Source: Neobacillus muris
Lineage (GTDB): Bacteria; Bacillota; Bacilli; Bacillales; Cytobacillaceae
Assembly: GCF_943193175.1 (NCBI RefSeq)
Contig: NZ_CALPDF010000026.1
Coordinates: 1 to 61,546 of the forward strand
Length of the DNA stretch: 61,546 bases
Direction: 5' to 3'
Positions 36,372 through 44,305 of this stretch are shown here, one piece after another. Each line of letters starts with the position of its first letter. Position 1 is the first letter of the stretch. The notes beneath the pieces were generated by a model. It was given only the letters and a program-made list of their open reading frames with translations, was not told the origin of the DNA and made no database searches. A program made the position numbers and the translations under genes.

Positions 36372-36660
36372 AATAAAAAAATCGCCCTCTATATGCCCAG
36401 CTGCTGCTAAGGCATATAGAGGACGATTTCCAATCGTGGTGCCACCTCTTTTCGAAGCAGTATTTCCTGCTTCCTCTTTCGGATACTGAAACGACTGACG
36501 AACAATATCCTATCCTTTTAACGGCGGAAATCCGGGTATCCCTACTAAAGGTTCAAGATACCTTTCACAAGCCCATTCCACAAATCCGTTCATACCAGGC
36601 TCCCACCTTCCCCGGCTCTCTGTGAAGAACTAAAAATGTGTACTCCTCTTGTTCAACAAG
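36372..36660 (-). promoter_or_regulatory. T-box riboswitch 2 (proximal) of the trp operon, specifier UGG
   Basis: Minus-strand T-box sequence GAGGTGGCACCACG (36437-36450). A terminator with stem AAATCGTCCTCTATATGCC and tail T7 lies at about 36377-36433. The probable specifier UGG is at 36573-36575 within GAAUGGGCU. Binds uncharged tRNA-Trp to allow antitermination. Confidence 0.88.
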
Positions 36661-36682
36661 TTAACTTATTTATTTTTGCTAA

Positions 36683-36965
36683 ATAAAAAGGGTCCTCCAT
36701 CCTGCAAAAAGGACGGAAGACCCGTGGTGCCACCTTCATTAGCTACATCAATAGCTCACTTTACCGATATCGAGCAAATGCTTAATATCTGTCTCCTGTA
36801 ACGATGAGATTTCGCCAAAGCCTACTGATCCCGATTGGATGGTTCGGTTTGGAAGCTCAGAAGTCCATTCGCTATTTCTTCAACACTGATTCACACCGGC
36901 CATCAGCTCTCTTTTAGAATCCGAAATAGGTACTACTCTTCCTCATTGCCATTCCTTTGTTTTAT
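36683..36965 (-). promoter_or_regulatory. T-box riboswitch 1 (distal) of the trp operon, specifier UGG
   Basis: Minus-strand T-box sequence GAAGGTGGCACCACGGG (36721-36737). Terminator stem GGGTCTTCCGTCC/GGATGGAGGACCC with TTTTTATTT tail lies at 36684-36724. The probable specifier UGG is at 36865-36867 within GAAUGGACU. It is followed directly by a second complete T-box, so read-through needs two binding events. Confidence 0.88.
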
Positions 36966-36973
36966 TGGTATCA

Positions 36974-37002
36974 ATCATATTAAAGTTTTTTAGGGATGTC
37001 AA
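36974..37002 (-). promoter_or_regulatory. Consensus sigma-A promoter of the trp operon
   Basis: Minus strand TTGACA - 17 bases - TATGAT. Start near 36967, giving a leader of about 610 nt. Confidence 0.92.
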
Positions 37003-37136
37003 GAGGTTTTGTTTAAATTTTCAAAATTGCCGTTTTTTTAAAATGCCATTAAAAGGATTTCCTTTCAATCGTTTTTTTTCTTAAAAAACGTCCATATTAA
37101 CAGTACAACCAAAAGGAAAGCGGGATAGATAGAAAA

Positions 37137-38432
37137 ATGGAGCATATCGAACGATTATCGAATAACTCACCAACCGCTAAAAGCAAGAATTCGCATAAAG
37201 AACAAAAAAAGGCGAGTGAGATTTCAAAGCAAAAGTGGGCTATTCTCTCAATATCATCTATTCCATTGGTCATGACTTTAGGAAATTCCATGTTAATTCC
37301 TGTACTGCCTGCCTTGGAAAAAGTATTATCAATCACATCTTTTCAATCTAGCCTAGTTATTACTGTCTATTCAATTATTGCCATCCTGCTCATTCCAGTG
37401 GCAGGGTATTTATCTGACCACATCGGCAGAAAAAAAGTCATCATTCCTAGTCTCATGATTGCTGCTGCTGGCGGACTAATTTCCGGTTGGGCAGCATGGA
37501 AAACAGAGGATGCCTATTGGATAATCCTGGCTGGGCGGGCACTGCAAGGTGTAGGAGCTGCCGGGGCATTTCCAATTGTCCTTCCGTTGGTGGGAGATAT
37601 GTTTAAAAAAGAGGATGACGTAAGTGCCTGTTTAGGCCTGATTGAAACATCTAATACGTTTGGAAAAGTATTAAGTCCAATATTTGGGGCTTTTTTAGCT
37701 GGTTTTGTTTGGTTTCTGCCTTTTTTTGCGTTTCCAGTGTTTTGCGCCATTTCTGTGATTTTACTTATTTTTCTTGTTAAGTCTCCGAAAAAAAAGGAGA
37801 AACCAATCCCATTTAAAGATTTCATTATCAGCGTCAAGAAAACCTTTACGAAAAGCGGCCGGTGGCTTTATGCGATTTTCTTTATTGGCGGAATCATGAT
37901 GCTTGTTCTGTTTGGGATTCTTTTTTATCTGTCGGAAATCTTTGAAAAAGAATACGGCATCAAGGATATAAAAAAAGGCTTCTTTTTGGCATTGCCTCTA
38001 GGGGCTCTTTGTTTGTCTTCCTTTATCAGCGGAAAATTAATTAAAAAAAATAAAGTTTTGATGAAATGGCTGACCTTCGGCGGAATTTTTGCTGCCGCCT
38101 TGTCCATTGCTGCCCTGTGGTTTTCGATTAAATTATGGTATATGTTATCCATGTTTTTAATTGCAGGTGTTGGAATTGGAATCAGCCTTCCAAGTTTGGA
38201 TGCCCTTATTACGGATGGCGTTGAAAAGAAGGAACGGGGAACGATTACTTCCATTTATAGTTCTATGCGTTTTATTGGCGTGGCAGCAGGACCGCCTATT
38301 ATTGCGTTATTAATGGATTATTCCACTCATTGGATCTTTATCCTGCTCAGCGGATTGGCGATTCTTGCTGCCATTGTAACCCTAATCGCAATTAAACCGC
38401 CTCCGAAAGAAGAGAACTCTCAAAAGAGCTGA
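37137..38432 (+). CDS. MFS drug-efflux-type transporter
   Basis: A 431-residue twelve-TM major facilitator of the DHA1 type. Motif A GYLSDHIGRKKVIIP follows TM2, and GRALQGVGAAGAFPIVLPLVGDMF matches motif B/C. A polar Lys-rich N-terminal tail (1-32) precedes TM1. Such proteins export drugs or metabolites by proton antiport; substrate unknown. No good Shine-Dalgarno lies at normal distance before ATG 37137, so translation may be weak or the start may differ. Single gene with terminator, divergent from trp. Confidence 0.82.
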   Translation: MEHIERLSNNSPTAKSKNSHKEQKKASEISKQKWAILSISSIPLVMTLGNSMLIPVLPALEKVLSITSFQSSLVITVYSIIAILLIPVAGYLSDHIGRKKVIIPSLMIAAAGGLISGWAAWKTEDAYWIILAGRALQGVGAAGAFPIVLPLVGDMFKKEDDVSACLGLIETSNTFGKVLSPIFGAFLAGFVWFLPFFAFPVFCAISVILLIFLVKSPKKKEKPIPFKDFIISVKKTFTKSGRWLYAIFFIGGIMMLVLFGILFYLSEIFEKEYGIKDIKKGFFLALPLGALCLSSFISGKLIKKNKVLMKWLTFGGIFAAALSIAALWFSIKLWYMLSMFLIAGVGIGISLPSLDALITDGVEKKERGTITSIYSSMRFIGVAAGPPIIALLMDYSTHWIFILLSGLAILAAIVTLIAIKPPPKEENSQKS

Positions 38433-38449
38433 TAACTCAGCTCTTTTTT
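38423..38449 (+). terminator. Terminator of the MFS gene
   Basis: AAGAGCTGA/TCAGCTCTT with a TAAC loop then T4-6. Confidence 0.9.
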
Positions 38450-38464
38450 CCATGAATTTTTTCT

Positions 38465-38492
38465 TTTACAAATCTAATTATTATGTTATAAT
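38465..38492 (+). promoter_or_regulatory. tRNA promoter
   Basis: TTTACA - 16 bases - TATAAT, 22 bases before the tRNA-Gly gene. Confidence 0.75.
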
Positions 38493-38514
38493 AATAATCG
38501 TCCTTGATAGTAAT

Positions 38515-38588
38515 GCGGGTGTGGTTTAATGGTAGAATTTCAGCTTCCCAAGCTGACGGCGGGGGTTCGATTCCCCTCACCCGCTCCA
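38515..38588 (+). tRNA. tRNA-Gly (anticodon CCC)
   Basis: Complete 74-nt cloverleaf. Acceptor GCGGGTG/CACCCGC, anticodon stem TCAGC/GCTGA with loop TTCCCAA, T-loop TTCGATT, and CCA encoded. It reads GGG. Confidence 0.95.
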
Positions 38589-38599
38589 TGAACTTTTTT

Positions 38600-38691
38600 G
38601 GAGGAGTACCCAAGTGGTTATAAGGGGGCGCACTCGAAATGCGTTAGGGCGGGCGACCGTCGCGTGAGTTCGAATCTCACCTTCTCCGCCA
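38600..38691 (+). tRNA. tRNA-Ser (anticodon CGA)
   Basis: A 92-nt class II tRNA with a long variable arm. Acceptor GGAGGAG/CTTCTCC, anticodon loop CTCGAAA, CCA encoded. It reads UCG and lies 11 bases after tRNA-Gly in the same transcript. Confidence 0.95.
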
Positions 38692-38703
38692 TACATACGA
38701 ATG

Positions 38704-38731
38704 CAAGCACCAGTTGAACTGGTGCTTTTTT
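38704..38731. terminator. Bidirectional terminator
   Basis: AAGCACCAGT/ACTGGTGCTT stem then T6, after tRNA-Ser and facing the polyferredoxin gene end. Confidence 0.88.
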
Positions 38732-38733
38732 AA

Positions 38734-39627
38734 TTATACTAGAGGACTTAGCCAATCCGAGTCCCTTTCTTTACATATTGGGCATTCGTCCTCACTTTTA
38801 TGGAAGGAAGGAAATTCCGTATTGCATCTAGGGCATATATGATAATAAACAGGGATTCGACAAATCGATTTTTTCTTTATTTCAGGTGTAATCCGTATTG
38901 CTGATTCCGGACAAATATCGGTACAATCCTTACAATTCACACATTTCTCTGAATCAATCCGCAAGGCTTCAGCTTCGAGCATAAAAACATTTTGTGTGCA
39001 GAAATAAAAACAGGCATGACATATGCTGCATTTCTCTTTTTCTACTTGGACTGTATAAAATTGATATTCTGAGTAATGCTTTGTCAACGTCCACTCCCCT
39101 GATTGGATTCTCCATGCTGCCGGGGTTAATTGCCGTCCCCTCTTTTTGAAGGAAGAAAACAGCTTTCTCCTCGTTAGTTTTTCCTCATCAGGAATAGAAA
39201 GAAGTTGAATCGGGCTATGGCCCATTAAAGCTAGTTTTTGATTGGCCTCTTCAATAGCGGTTTTCCATTGTTCATTAATTGAAGAACCATGGGCTGCAAT
39301 CGATTCCATACCTTTCTTTTTATAAATGAGGAGCTCTTTTTCTGAGATGGAATATTCATGATTATAATCAAGAGACCCATTTTCAAAATTCCTTCCAATT
39401 GGGATTCCCACTATCGCTGACAGCGGACAAGATATCATACACTTGCCACAGTCATGGCAGAGGTCGGTATTAATTTCGATAGCCTGCGGGCCGATCCTGA
39501 TTGCTCCCAGCTTGCAGGCATCAGCACAATAGCTGCAGCTTGAACGAGGATTTCTCTTCCTTGAGCAAATTTTTGTGATTTCCATATCAACGTGCATGCT
39601 CTCCAACCATTTCGTTAAAAAAGACAT
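38734..39627 (-). CDS. Polyferredoxin with four [4Fe-4S] motifs and C-terminal zinc ribbon
   Basis: A 297-residue soluble iron-sulfur protein. Two CxxCxx(x)C-type sites lie in the N-terminal third (CSYCADACK; CHDCGKCMISCP) and two further on (CSICHACFYFC; CVNCKDCTDICP), separated by ~130 residues with an RRKLF stretch. The C-terminus has CPRC and CPIC, a rubredoxin/zinc-ribbon-like knuckle. It is the last gene of the molybdoenzyme region, behind a hairpin. It probably relays electrons to the DmsA/B-like enzyme or takes part in its maturation; no DmsC-type anchor is present. Confidence 0.75.
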   Translation of the reverse strand: MSFLTKWLESMHVDMEITKICSRKRNPRSSCSYCADACKLGAIRIGPQAIEINTDLCHDCGKCMISCPLSAIVGIPIGRNFENGSLDYNHEYSISEKELLIYKKKGMESIAAHGSSINEQWKTAIEEANQKLALMGHSPIQLLSIPDEEKLTRRKLFSSFKKRGRQLTPAAWRIQSGEWTLTKHYSEYQFYTVQVEKEKCSICHACFYFCTQNVFMLEAEALRIDSEKCVNCKDCTDICPESAIRITPEIKKKSICRIPVYYHICPRCNTEFPSFHKSEDECPICKERDSDWLSPLV

Positions 39628-39643
39628 CCTATCACCTCATTTA

Positions 39644-39682
39644 AAAAGGCTGCAGGATTTTTTTCGTTCCTGCAGCCCTTTT
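39644..39682 (-). terminator. Hairpin between the DmsB-like and polyferredoxin genes
   Basis: GGCTGCAGGA/TCCTGCAGCC stem; minus-strand tail TTTTTAAAT. It may end most transcripts at dmsB and leave the last gene at lower level. Confidence 0.8.
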
Positions 39683-39697
39683 GAATCCTTGAACCCA

Positions 39698-40285
39698 TTA
39701 AGAACTCGATAGTTTCGCATCCTTATGCGGGGTAATGACAAGATTGGGATTTGTAATCGTATCGCTTGGCAGGCCTTTGATTTGACTGACATTTCCATAT
39801 TTTTTTCGCAACTCATCAATTGGTCCAAACTCAATGGCACGCATTGGACAGGTAGCCACACAAACGGGGTCCTGTCCATCTTCTTGAAGGTCAATACATA
39901 AATTGCACTTATTCGATTTAAAGACCTTTGGATTATATTGGGGAGCACCATATGGACAGGCCTTGACACAAAGCTGGGTGCCTACGCATATGTCTTGATC
40001 AATGGTAACAACCCCATTGTCTTTATCCTTAAAAATCGCGCCAACCGGGCAGCTTGGGAGGCATTTCGGATTTGTGCAGTGATTACAGGATATACTATAA
40101 TAAAAAGCGTTTATATTATGGACCAATCCTCCGCCTGGCTGATCAATAAAATTTCCCTCTTCATAAGAATATACCCGCCTGAAGTTAATTCCTACTTCAA
40201 GATTATTCTTGTCTTTGCATGAAACACTGCATGCTTTGCATCCAGTGCAAAGGCTTTGATTAATATAAAATCCTAACTGTTCCAA
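39698..40285 (-). CDS. DMSO-reductase-type iron-sulfur subunit (DmsB-like)
   Basis: A 195-residue electron-transfer subunit with four ferredoxin Cys groups: CTGCKACSVSC, CNHCTNPKCLPSCP, CVGTQLCVKACPYGAP and CNLC...CVATCPMRAIEFG. In the third group the second Cys of the usual CxxC is Thr (ACC codon), which would favour a [3Fe-4S] or altered cluster. It accepts electrons from the quinol side and passes them to the molybdenum subunit. Start ATG 40285; 13 bases separate it from the catalytic gene. Confidence 0.88.
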   Translation of the reverse strand: MEQLGFYINQSLCTGCKACSVSCKDKNNLEVGINFRRVYSYEEGNFIDQPGGGLVHNINAFYYSISCNHCTNPKCLPSCPVGAIFKDKDNGVVTIDQDICVGTQLCVKACPYGAPQYNPKVFKSNKCNLCIDLQEDGQDPVCVATCPMRAIEFGPIDELRKKYGNVSQIKGLPSDTITNPNLVITPHKDAKLSSS

Positions 40286-40298
40286 CTCTCCTCACTCC

Positions 40299-42692
40299 CT
40301 ATGCCTTTTTTACTTCAACAAGATTGGTTAGCTGCGGATTCGCCTTGGCTAGAGGTGTAGGGCGCTGAGAGGTCAACACATTCACTGCCCCCCGTTGATC
40401 AATCCCCGTTTTATCAGGGGTATACCAACCTCCTTGAGGTATCGCGCAAACCCCTGGAGTGATTCTGGGAGTTACTTTTACATCAATAACGAGCAGCCCG
40501 CGGTCATTAAATACTTGAACCCTGTCGCCATTTTGGATGCCGCGTTTTTCTGCATCTTTTGGGTTCATCCACATTTCCTGTTTTCCAGCTTCCTCCAGCC
40601 ATTCCTGATTGTCATAAGTGGAATGGCATCTTCGCTTATAGTGCCAGCTCGTTAATTGCAGCGGATATTGGCCAATAAGCGGGTCTTCCGGTCCTTCCCA
40701 AGAAGGAATATATTTCGCAATTGCAGGGATTTCATCATGCTGATTCATGTCCCATAATGCCTTTGAGAACAATTCAATTTTTCCGGAAGGGGTTTGAAAG
40801 GGATGATTTGCCGGATCATCAATCTGTTCTTTAAATCCTACCAGCGGCTCATCATATTTAAAATGGTATACGCCCTTCTTCTTAAATTCTTCATAATCAG
40901 GAAATTTAGGATCGATTTCCTGCTTTGTTCTTTTGATACTTTCTTTTACGATGTCCAGAGTGGTTTTCCCCTCGGTGAATTGTTCTTTTAAACCAAGCTT
41001 TTCCGCCACATCGGCAAACACATCGTATTCATCGCGGCACTCATATAACGGCTCAATGGCTTTATTCCCTAAAATCACATAGTCGCCGCCGCCCCAAGGG
41101 AAGCCAATATCATGCCGTTCAAAAAAAGTTGTCCCTGGGAGCAGGATATCAGCAAACTTTGCGCTTGGAGTCATAAAAATATCACTTGCCAGAATAAATT
41201 CTACTTTCGATTCATCTTCAAGAAGTTTACTCGTTTTATTTATGTCAGCATGCTGGTTAATCAGCATATTCCCCGCCAAATTCACAATCATTTTGATATT
41301 GGAATTTAACTTTTCTGCCCCCTGCAAACCGTCAGCAGCAGTCATTTCCGTTCCTTTTTCCACTGCCATCGTCCAAAGGAAGCATGGAATGGACGTTTTG
41401 ACAGGATTTTCGTATGTAAACGGACGAATCATGTTGGAACGGCTCCAGCTGCCTGTTCCAGCGGCCCACGTGCCAAGCTTGCCGACATTTCCTGTCAAAC
41501 AGGCAAGCTGTGCCCCGCCGCGCATAAATTGTTCGCCGTAGGCCTGGCGCTGGGCTGCCCAGCCTTGAATTAATGCCCCCGGCTTACTAGTGGCATATTC
41601 TCTCGCTAACTGCCTGATTTTATTGGCCGGGACACGGCAGATTTTTTCAGCCCATTCCGGTGTTCTAGGGATTCCATCCTGCATGCCCAATAAATAACTT
41701 TTCAAAGATTCATTTTTAGAAACACCCTCTGGCATATGGTCCTCATCGAAGCCAATACAGTATTTATCCAAAAAAGCCTGATCGTGCAATTGTTCAGTCA
41801 CGATCACATAACCCATGGCATCCATTAAGGCGTTATCGGTTGTCGGAAGAATCGGGATCCATTCATCTGCAAAAGCAACAGCTGTATCACTATAGCGCGG
41901 GTCAATGACGACAATTTTCGCCCCATTATTCTTTGCTTGGACCAAGTACTCTCGATAGGGTGTTGAAAAAATCATTTCGGATGGATTTTGTCCCCAAAGA
42001 ATAATGTATTTGGAATGCAGCAGTGAATCAAAGCTGCTGCCTGTAAGATTGGTCCCATACGTGTAAGGTGTTGCTACAGATCCTGCCCCAACACTATAGT
42101 CACCCCGGTATTCAAGATATCCTCCGGTCAGCGACAGCAATTTCCTCGCTGAGTTCCGTCCGCCATGAAGCCCGCTGCTTTGGCCGGTTGCATAGTTTAC
42201 ATATCTGGATTCAGGACCGTACGTATCACCAATCCGTTTGATTTCAGAAGCAATCGTATCAATGGCCTCTCCCCAAGTGATTCGTTCAAATTTCCCCTCT
42301 CCCCGCTTGCCAACTCGTTTCATCGGGTATTTTAAGCGTTCTGGGTCATATAGCATCTTTCTATAGTTTTGTCCTCTTACACACGCTCTAAGCGGAGGTG
42401 TGGATAGGTCGCCGCCCTTTTGTGTGTCTGTACTGACCCGCACCACTTTCCCATCTTTTACATGCGCTTTAATTACACATCTCCCGCCACAGTTTGTGAT
42501 ACTGCAGGTAGAGACAATTTGCTCTGTTTCCTTTGCACTTGCTGGTTTTTCATCCTGCTTCCGTTCCACGAGCATTTTTGTGCCAATCCCTCCGGCTACC
42601 ACTGGCAGTCCAATGGCGCCAGACCATTTTAAAAATGTCCTTCGCTGCATTTTATTGGTTAATAAATTTTTTAACGGATTCTGTTCAGACAT
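40299..42692 (-). CDS. Tat-exported molybdopterin oxidoreductase (DMSO reductase A family)
   Basis: A 797-residue catalytic subunit. Twin-arginine motif QRRTFLKWSG at ~19, then an N-terminal [4Fe-4S] site CSITNCGGRC...RACVRGQ, and bis-MGD-binding regions (ILWGQNPSE, GWAAQRQAYGEQF). The candidate molybdenum-ligand serine is in GDYSVGAG. Substrate could be DMSO, TMAO, another S- or N-oxide, or an oxyanion. ATG 42692 has GGGAGG 9 bases upstream within the torD end; an upstream ATG at 42716 precedes the RBS and is rejected. Confidence 0.9.
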   Translation of the reverse strand: MSEQNPLKNLLTNKMQRRTFLKWSGAIGLPVVAGGIGTKMLVERKQDEKPASAKETEQIVSTCSITNCGGRCVIKAHVKDGKVVRVSTDTQKGGDLSTPPLRACVRGQNYRKMLYDPERLKYPMKRVGKRGEGKFERITWGEAIDTIASEIKRIGDTYGPESRYVNYATGQSSGLHGGRNSARKLLSLTGGYLEYRGDYSVGAGSVATPYTYGTNLTGSSFDSLLHSKYIILWGQNPSEMIFSTPYREYLVQAKNNGAKIVVIDPRYSDTAVAFADEWIPILPTTDNALMDAMGYVIVTEQLHDQAFLDKYCIGFDEDHMPEGVSKNESLKSYLLGMQDGIPRTPEWAEKICRVPANKIRQLAREYATSKPGALIQGWAAQRQAYGEQFMRGGAQLACLTGNVGKLGTWAAGTGSWSRSNMIRPFTYENPVKTSIPCFLWTMAVEKGTEMTAADGLQGAEKLNSNIKMIVNLAGNMLINQHADINKTSKLLEDESKVEFILASDIFMTPSAKFADILLPGTTFFERHDIGFPWGGGDYVILGNKAIEPLYECRDEYDVFADVAEKLGLKEQFTEGKTTLDIVKESIKRTKQEIDPKFPDYEEFKKKGVYHFKYDEPLVGFKEQIDDPANHPFQTPSGKIELFSKALWDMNQHDEIPAIAKYIPSWEGPEDPLIGQYPLQLTSWHYKRRCHSTYDNQEWLEEAGKQEMWMNPKDAEKRGIQNGDRVQVFNDRGLLVIDVKVTPRITPGVCAIPQGGWYTPDKTGIDQRGAVNVLTSQRPTPLAKANPQLTNLVEVKKA

Positions 42693-42693
42693 A

Positions 42694-43356
42694 TCATAAT
42701 GCCTCCCTAGCATCAATAAGTGCCTCTAAATCACACCAGCAAAAATCTTCTAGCAGCATAGCCGCTCCTAAATATAAGGAGCTGGTTGTGTTTTCGAAAA
42801 TTCGCTCACAAAATGGAGGAATCCAAGTTAATAGGTGGTTCTGAAGAAATTCAATCTGGGTTGAAATGAATCGTTTAAGTTCCTCCAAATCAATTTGCTG
42901 CAAGGATTGTTCTGAAAGAAATATCATAAATTCCAATTCCAGTAATAGATGATCATCGGGTTCCTTATTCTCCTTTATGTTTTGGAGTCCGAATTGATAA
43001 TACAGGTCTCTTATTTGAAACATGCATTCTTCAAATAGAAGGTGGTCCTTGCTCCGGTAGTAAGATTCCCATGGTGGTGCAGCCAGTTGGCCAGGGCCGA
43101 TAAACAAACGGTGAAATTCTTCCTTCTGTTTAAGGATTTGTTCGTCAGAAATTTGATTGAAAAATTGCTCTAGGGTTTTTCCAATTTCTTTTTGAAATTC
43201 CTCCAGTTCTTTAAAATTAATGCCTTTTCCTAAATCGTAGAGAAACTGATCTGCCTTTGGCTCCATAAACAGTAAATAAATTAGCTGATAAACATTTCTC
43301 CTTGATTGTAAAAAGGGCATCAAATCAAAATCAAATACTTCTCCAGTAGTGGTCAT
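42694..43356 (-). CDS. TorD/DmsD-family maturation chaperone
   Basis: A 220-residue all-helical cytoplasmic chaperone that guides cofactor insertion and Tat export of the molybdoenzyme. Family motif EFHRLFIGPGQLAAPPWESYY (~82-102) and EPDDHL. First gene of the operon; its last codons carry the RBS of the catalytic gene. Confidence 0.88.
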   Translation of the reverse strand: MTTTGEVFDFDLMPFLQSRRNVYQLIYLLFMEPKADQFLYDLGKGINFKELEEFQKEIGKTLEQFFNQISDEQILKQKEEFHRLFIGPGQLAAPPWESYYRSKDHLLFEECMFQIRDLYYQFGLQNIKENKEPDDHLLLELEFMIFLSEQSLQQIDLEELKRFISTQIEFLQNHLLTWIPPFCERIFENTTSSLYLGAAMLLEDFCWCDLEALIDAREAL

Positions 43357-43400
43357 ATGTCTACCTCTAATACTATTTTCTTTTTGCTCTTTTTCATCTT

Positions 43401-43406
43401 ATCGTA
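43401..43406 (-). promoter_or_regulatory. -10 of the torD-dmsAB-like operon
   Basis: Minus strand TACGAT. Predicted start ~43394. Confidence 0.4.
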
Positions 43407-43430
43407 TCGCTTCTATTCATTGAGCAAGCA

Positions 43431-43446
43431 TGTGCAACATTTCACA
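43431..43446 (-). promoter_or_regulatory. FNR-like operator upstream of the molybdoenzyme operon
   Basis: TGTGC-AACATT-TCACA matches TGTGA-N6-TCACA at 9 of 10 positions and resembles the site before narK-PAS. Its centre is at about -42 to -45 from the predicted start. Confidence 0.7.
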
Positions 43447-43563
43447 TATCTTTCAAATCTCTTGTTACAAAATTGCAATAATTTCATTTTGAAAGCTAGC
43501 ATTTTTATTTACAGAAGAAAGATGTGTATAATAAAAACGAAAAAATAGTAAAGGATGATTTTG

Positions 43564-43848
43564 TTGAACATTACTGGGCATACAGTTGAAAAACTGGTAG
43601 ATCCATTTGGAATGCTTTCTGGTGACCGCTATGAATTTTTCTTAAACCTTAAAGTGGATGAAGAGGATGAACTTTATTCTGAAAAAGGAGTTGGCTTGAG
43701 AGTACTGTTCGTTGCTGATAACGGAGAGATGAAAATTTCTAATTATCATTTCTATGAGGAAGAGACAGAAGAGGTGCTAGACTTTGAACTTGAGGAAGAC
43801 GAAGAAAGGCTTGTCTTTGATTATTGCAAAGATCATTTAGAAGAGTAA
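43564..43848 (+). CDS. DUF6509 family protein
   Basis: A 94-residue acidic soluble protein. MNITGHTVEKLVDPFGMLSG start, then GDRYEFFLNLKVDEEDELYSEKG and a Glu-rich C-terminus. Conserved in Bacillus, function unknown. TTG 43564 is preferred because AAAGGA lies 8 bases upstream; an ATG at 43555 overlaps that Shine-Dalgarno. Confidence 0.75.
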   Translation: MNITGHTVEKLVDPFGMLSGDRYEFFLNLKVDEEDELYSEKGVGLRVLFVADNGEMKISNYHFYEEETEEVLDFELEEDEERLVFDYCKDHLEE

Positions 43849-43875
43849 AAAAGCAGGTTTCACCCTGCTTTTTTT
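43847..43875. terminator. Bidirectional terminator
   Basis: AAAAGCAGG/CCTGCTTTT stem flanked by A- and T-runs, between convergent genes. Confidence 0.85.
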
Positions 43876-43880
43876 CATGG

Positions 43881-44084
43881 TTAATAGGCTTTGTTATTAT
43901 GGTTGCTGATAGCCTGCAATTCTTTGGTGGCCACTGTCATTTCACTATTGCAAATCGGACATAGAGGTTCTGCACTGCTTTTGAAGTTATCCCGAATCCA
44001 GCACTTGCACACTGGTGAAGTGCATACCCAAACCTTCGTTTCCTCTAATTTAATTTCCTCCGTATTTCTCCTGCCAAAAGTCAA
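43881..44084 (-). CDS. YdjO-like zinc-ribbon protein (second copy)
   Basis: A 67-residue paralog of the 12001-12186 gene. Start MTFGRRNTEE; Cys pairs CTSPVC and CPIC form the YdjO-type zinc ribbon; low-complexity Asn/His tail. YdjO of B. subtilis is described as cold-inducible; function unknown. TTG start at 44084 with AAAGGGGG 7 bases upstream. Preceded by a promoter, a structured leader and a terminator hairpin ending 39 bases before its start. Confidence 0.75.
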   Translation of the reverse strand: MTFGRRNTEEIKLEETKVWVCTSPVCKCWIRDNFKSSAEPLCPICNSEMTVATKELQAISNHNNKAY

Positions 44085-44122
44085 AATTATTGCCCCCTTT
44101 AGGATTTATGCCACACAGTAAC

Positions 44123-44159
44123 TAAAAAAGTGATGCCACAATTAAAGCATCACCTTTTT
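44123..44159. terminator. Terminator ending the leader RNA
   Basis: AAAAAGGTGATGC/GCATCACTTTTTT (minus strand) with a 10-nt loop. Confidence 0.85.
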
Positions 44160-44260
44160 CTAAGATAAAATGCCGTACTCCACGGTGGCTATTAGACATC
44201 CCCACAATCGTGCAGCACGGCGGCTAATCTTTAAATATATTGAACGATCTAAAAAAGCTT
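44123..44260 (-). ncRNA. Candidate structured sRNA or attenuator leader before the YdjO-like gene
   Basis: A consensus promoter (start ~44260) is followed by ~138 nt with no ORF. The RNA can form a multi-helix fold (GCCGUGCU pairs with AGUACGGC, enclosing GUGG/CCAC and the palindrome CGUGCAGCACG) and ends in a strong terminator. Either a free-standing small RNA or a riboswitch/attenuator controlling the YdjO-like gene. I do not recognise an Rfam class. Confidence 0.65.
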
Positions 44261-44266
44261 ACTTTA

Positions 44267-44295
44267 ATCATATCCTATATTTTACCTTTTGTCAA
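44267..44295 (-). promoter_or_regulatory. Consensus sigma-A promoter of the leader RNA
   Basis: Minus strand TTGACA - 17 bases - TATGAT, beginning 11 bases beyond the ku stop codon. Predicted start ~44260. Confidence 0.9.
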
Positions 44296-44305
44296 TCCAG
44301 GAATC

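Noticed and set aside
36355..36970. TRAP-type (GAG/UAG repeat) control of trp
   Set aside because: No regularly spaced repeats; two clear T-boxes are present instead.
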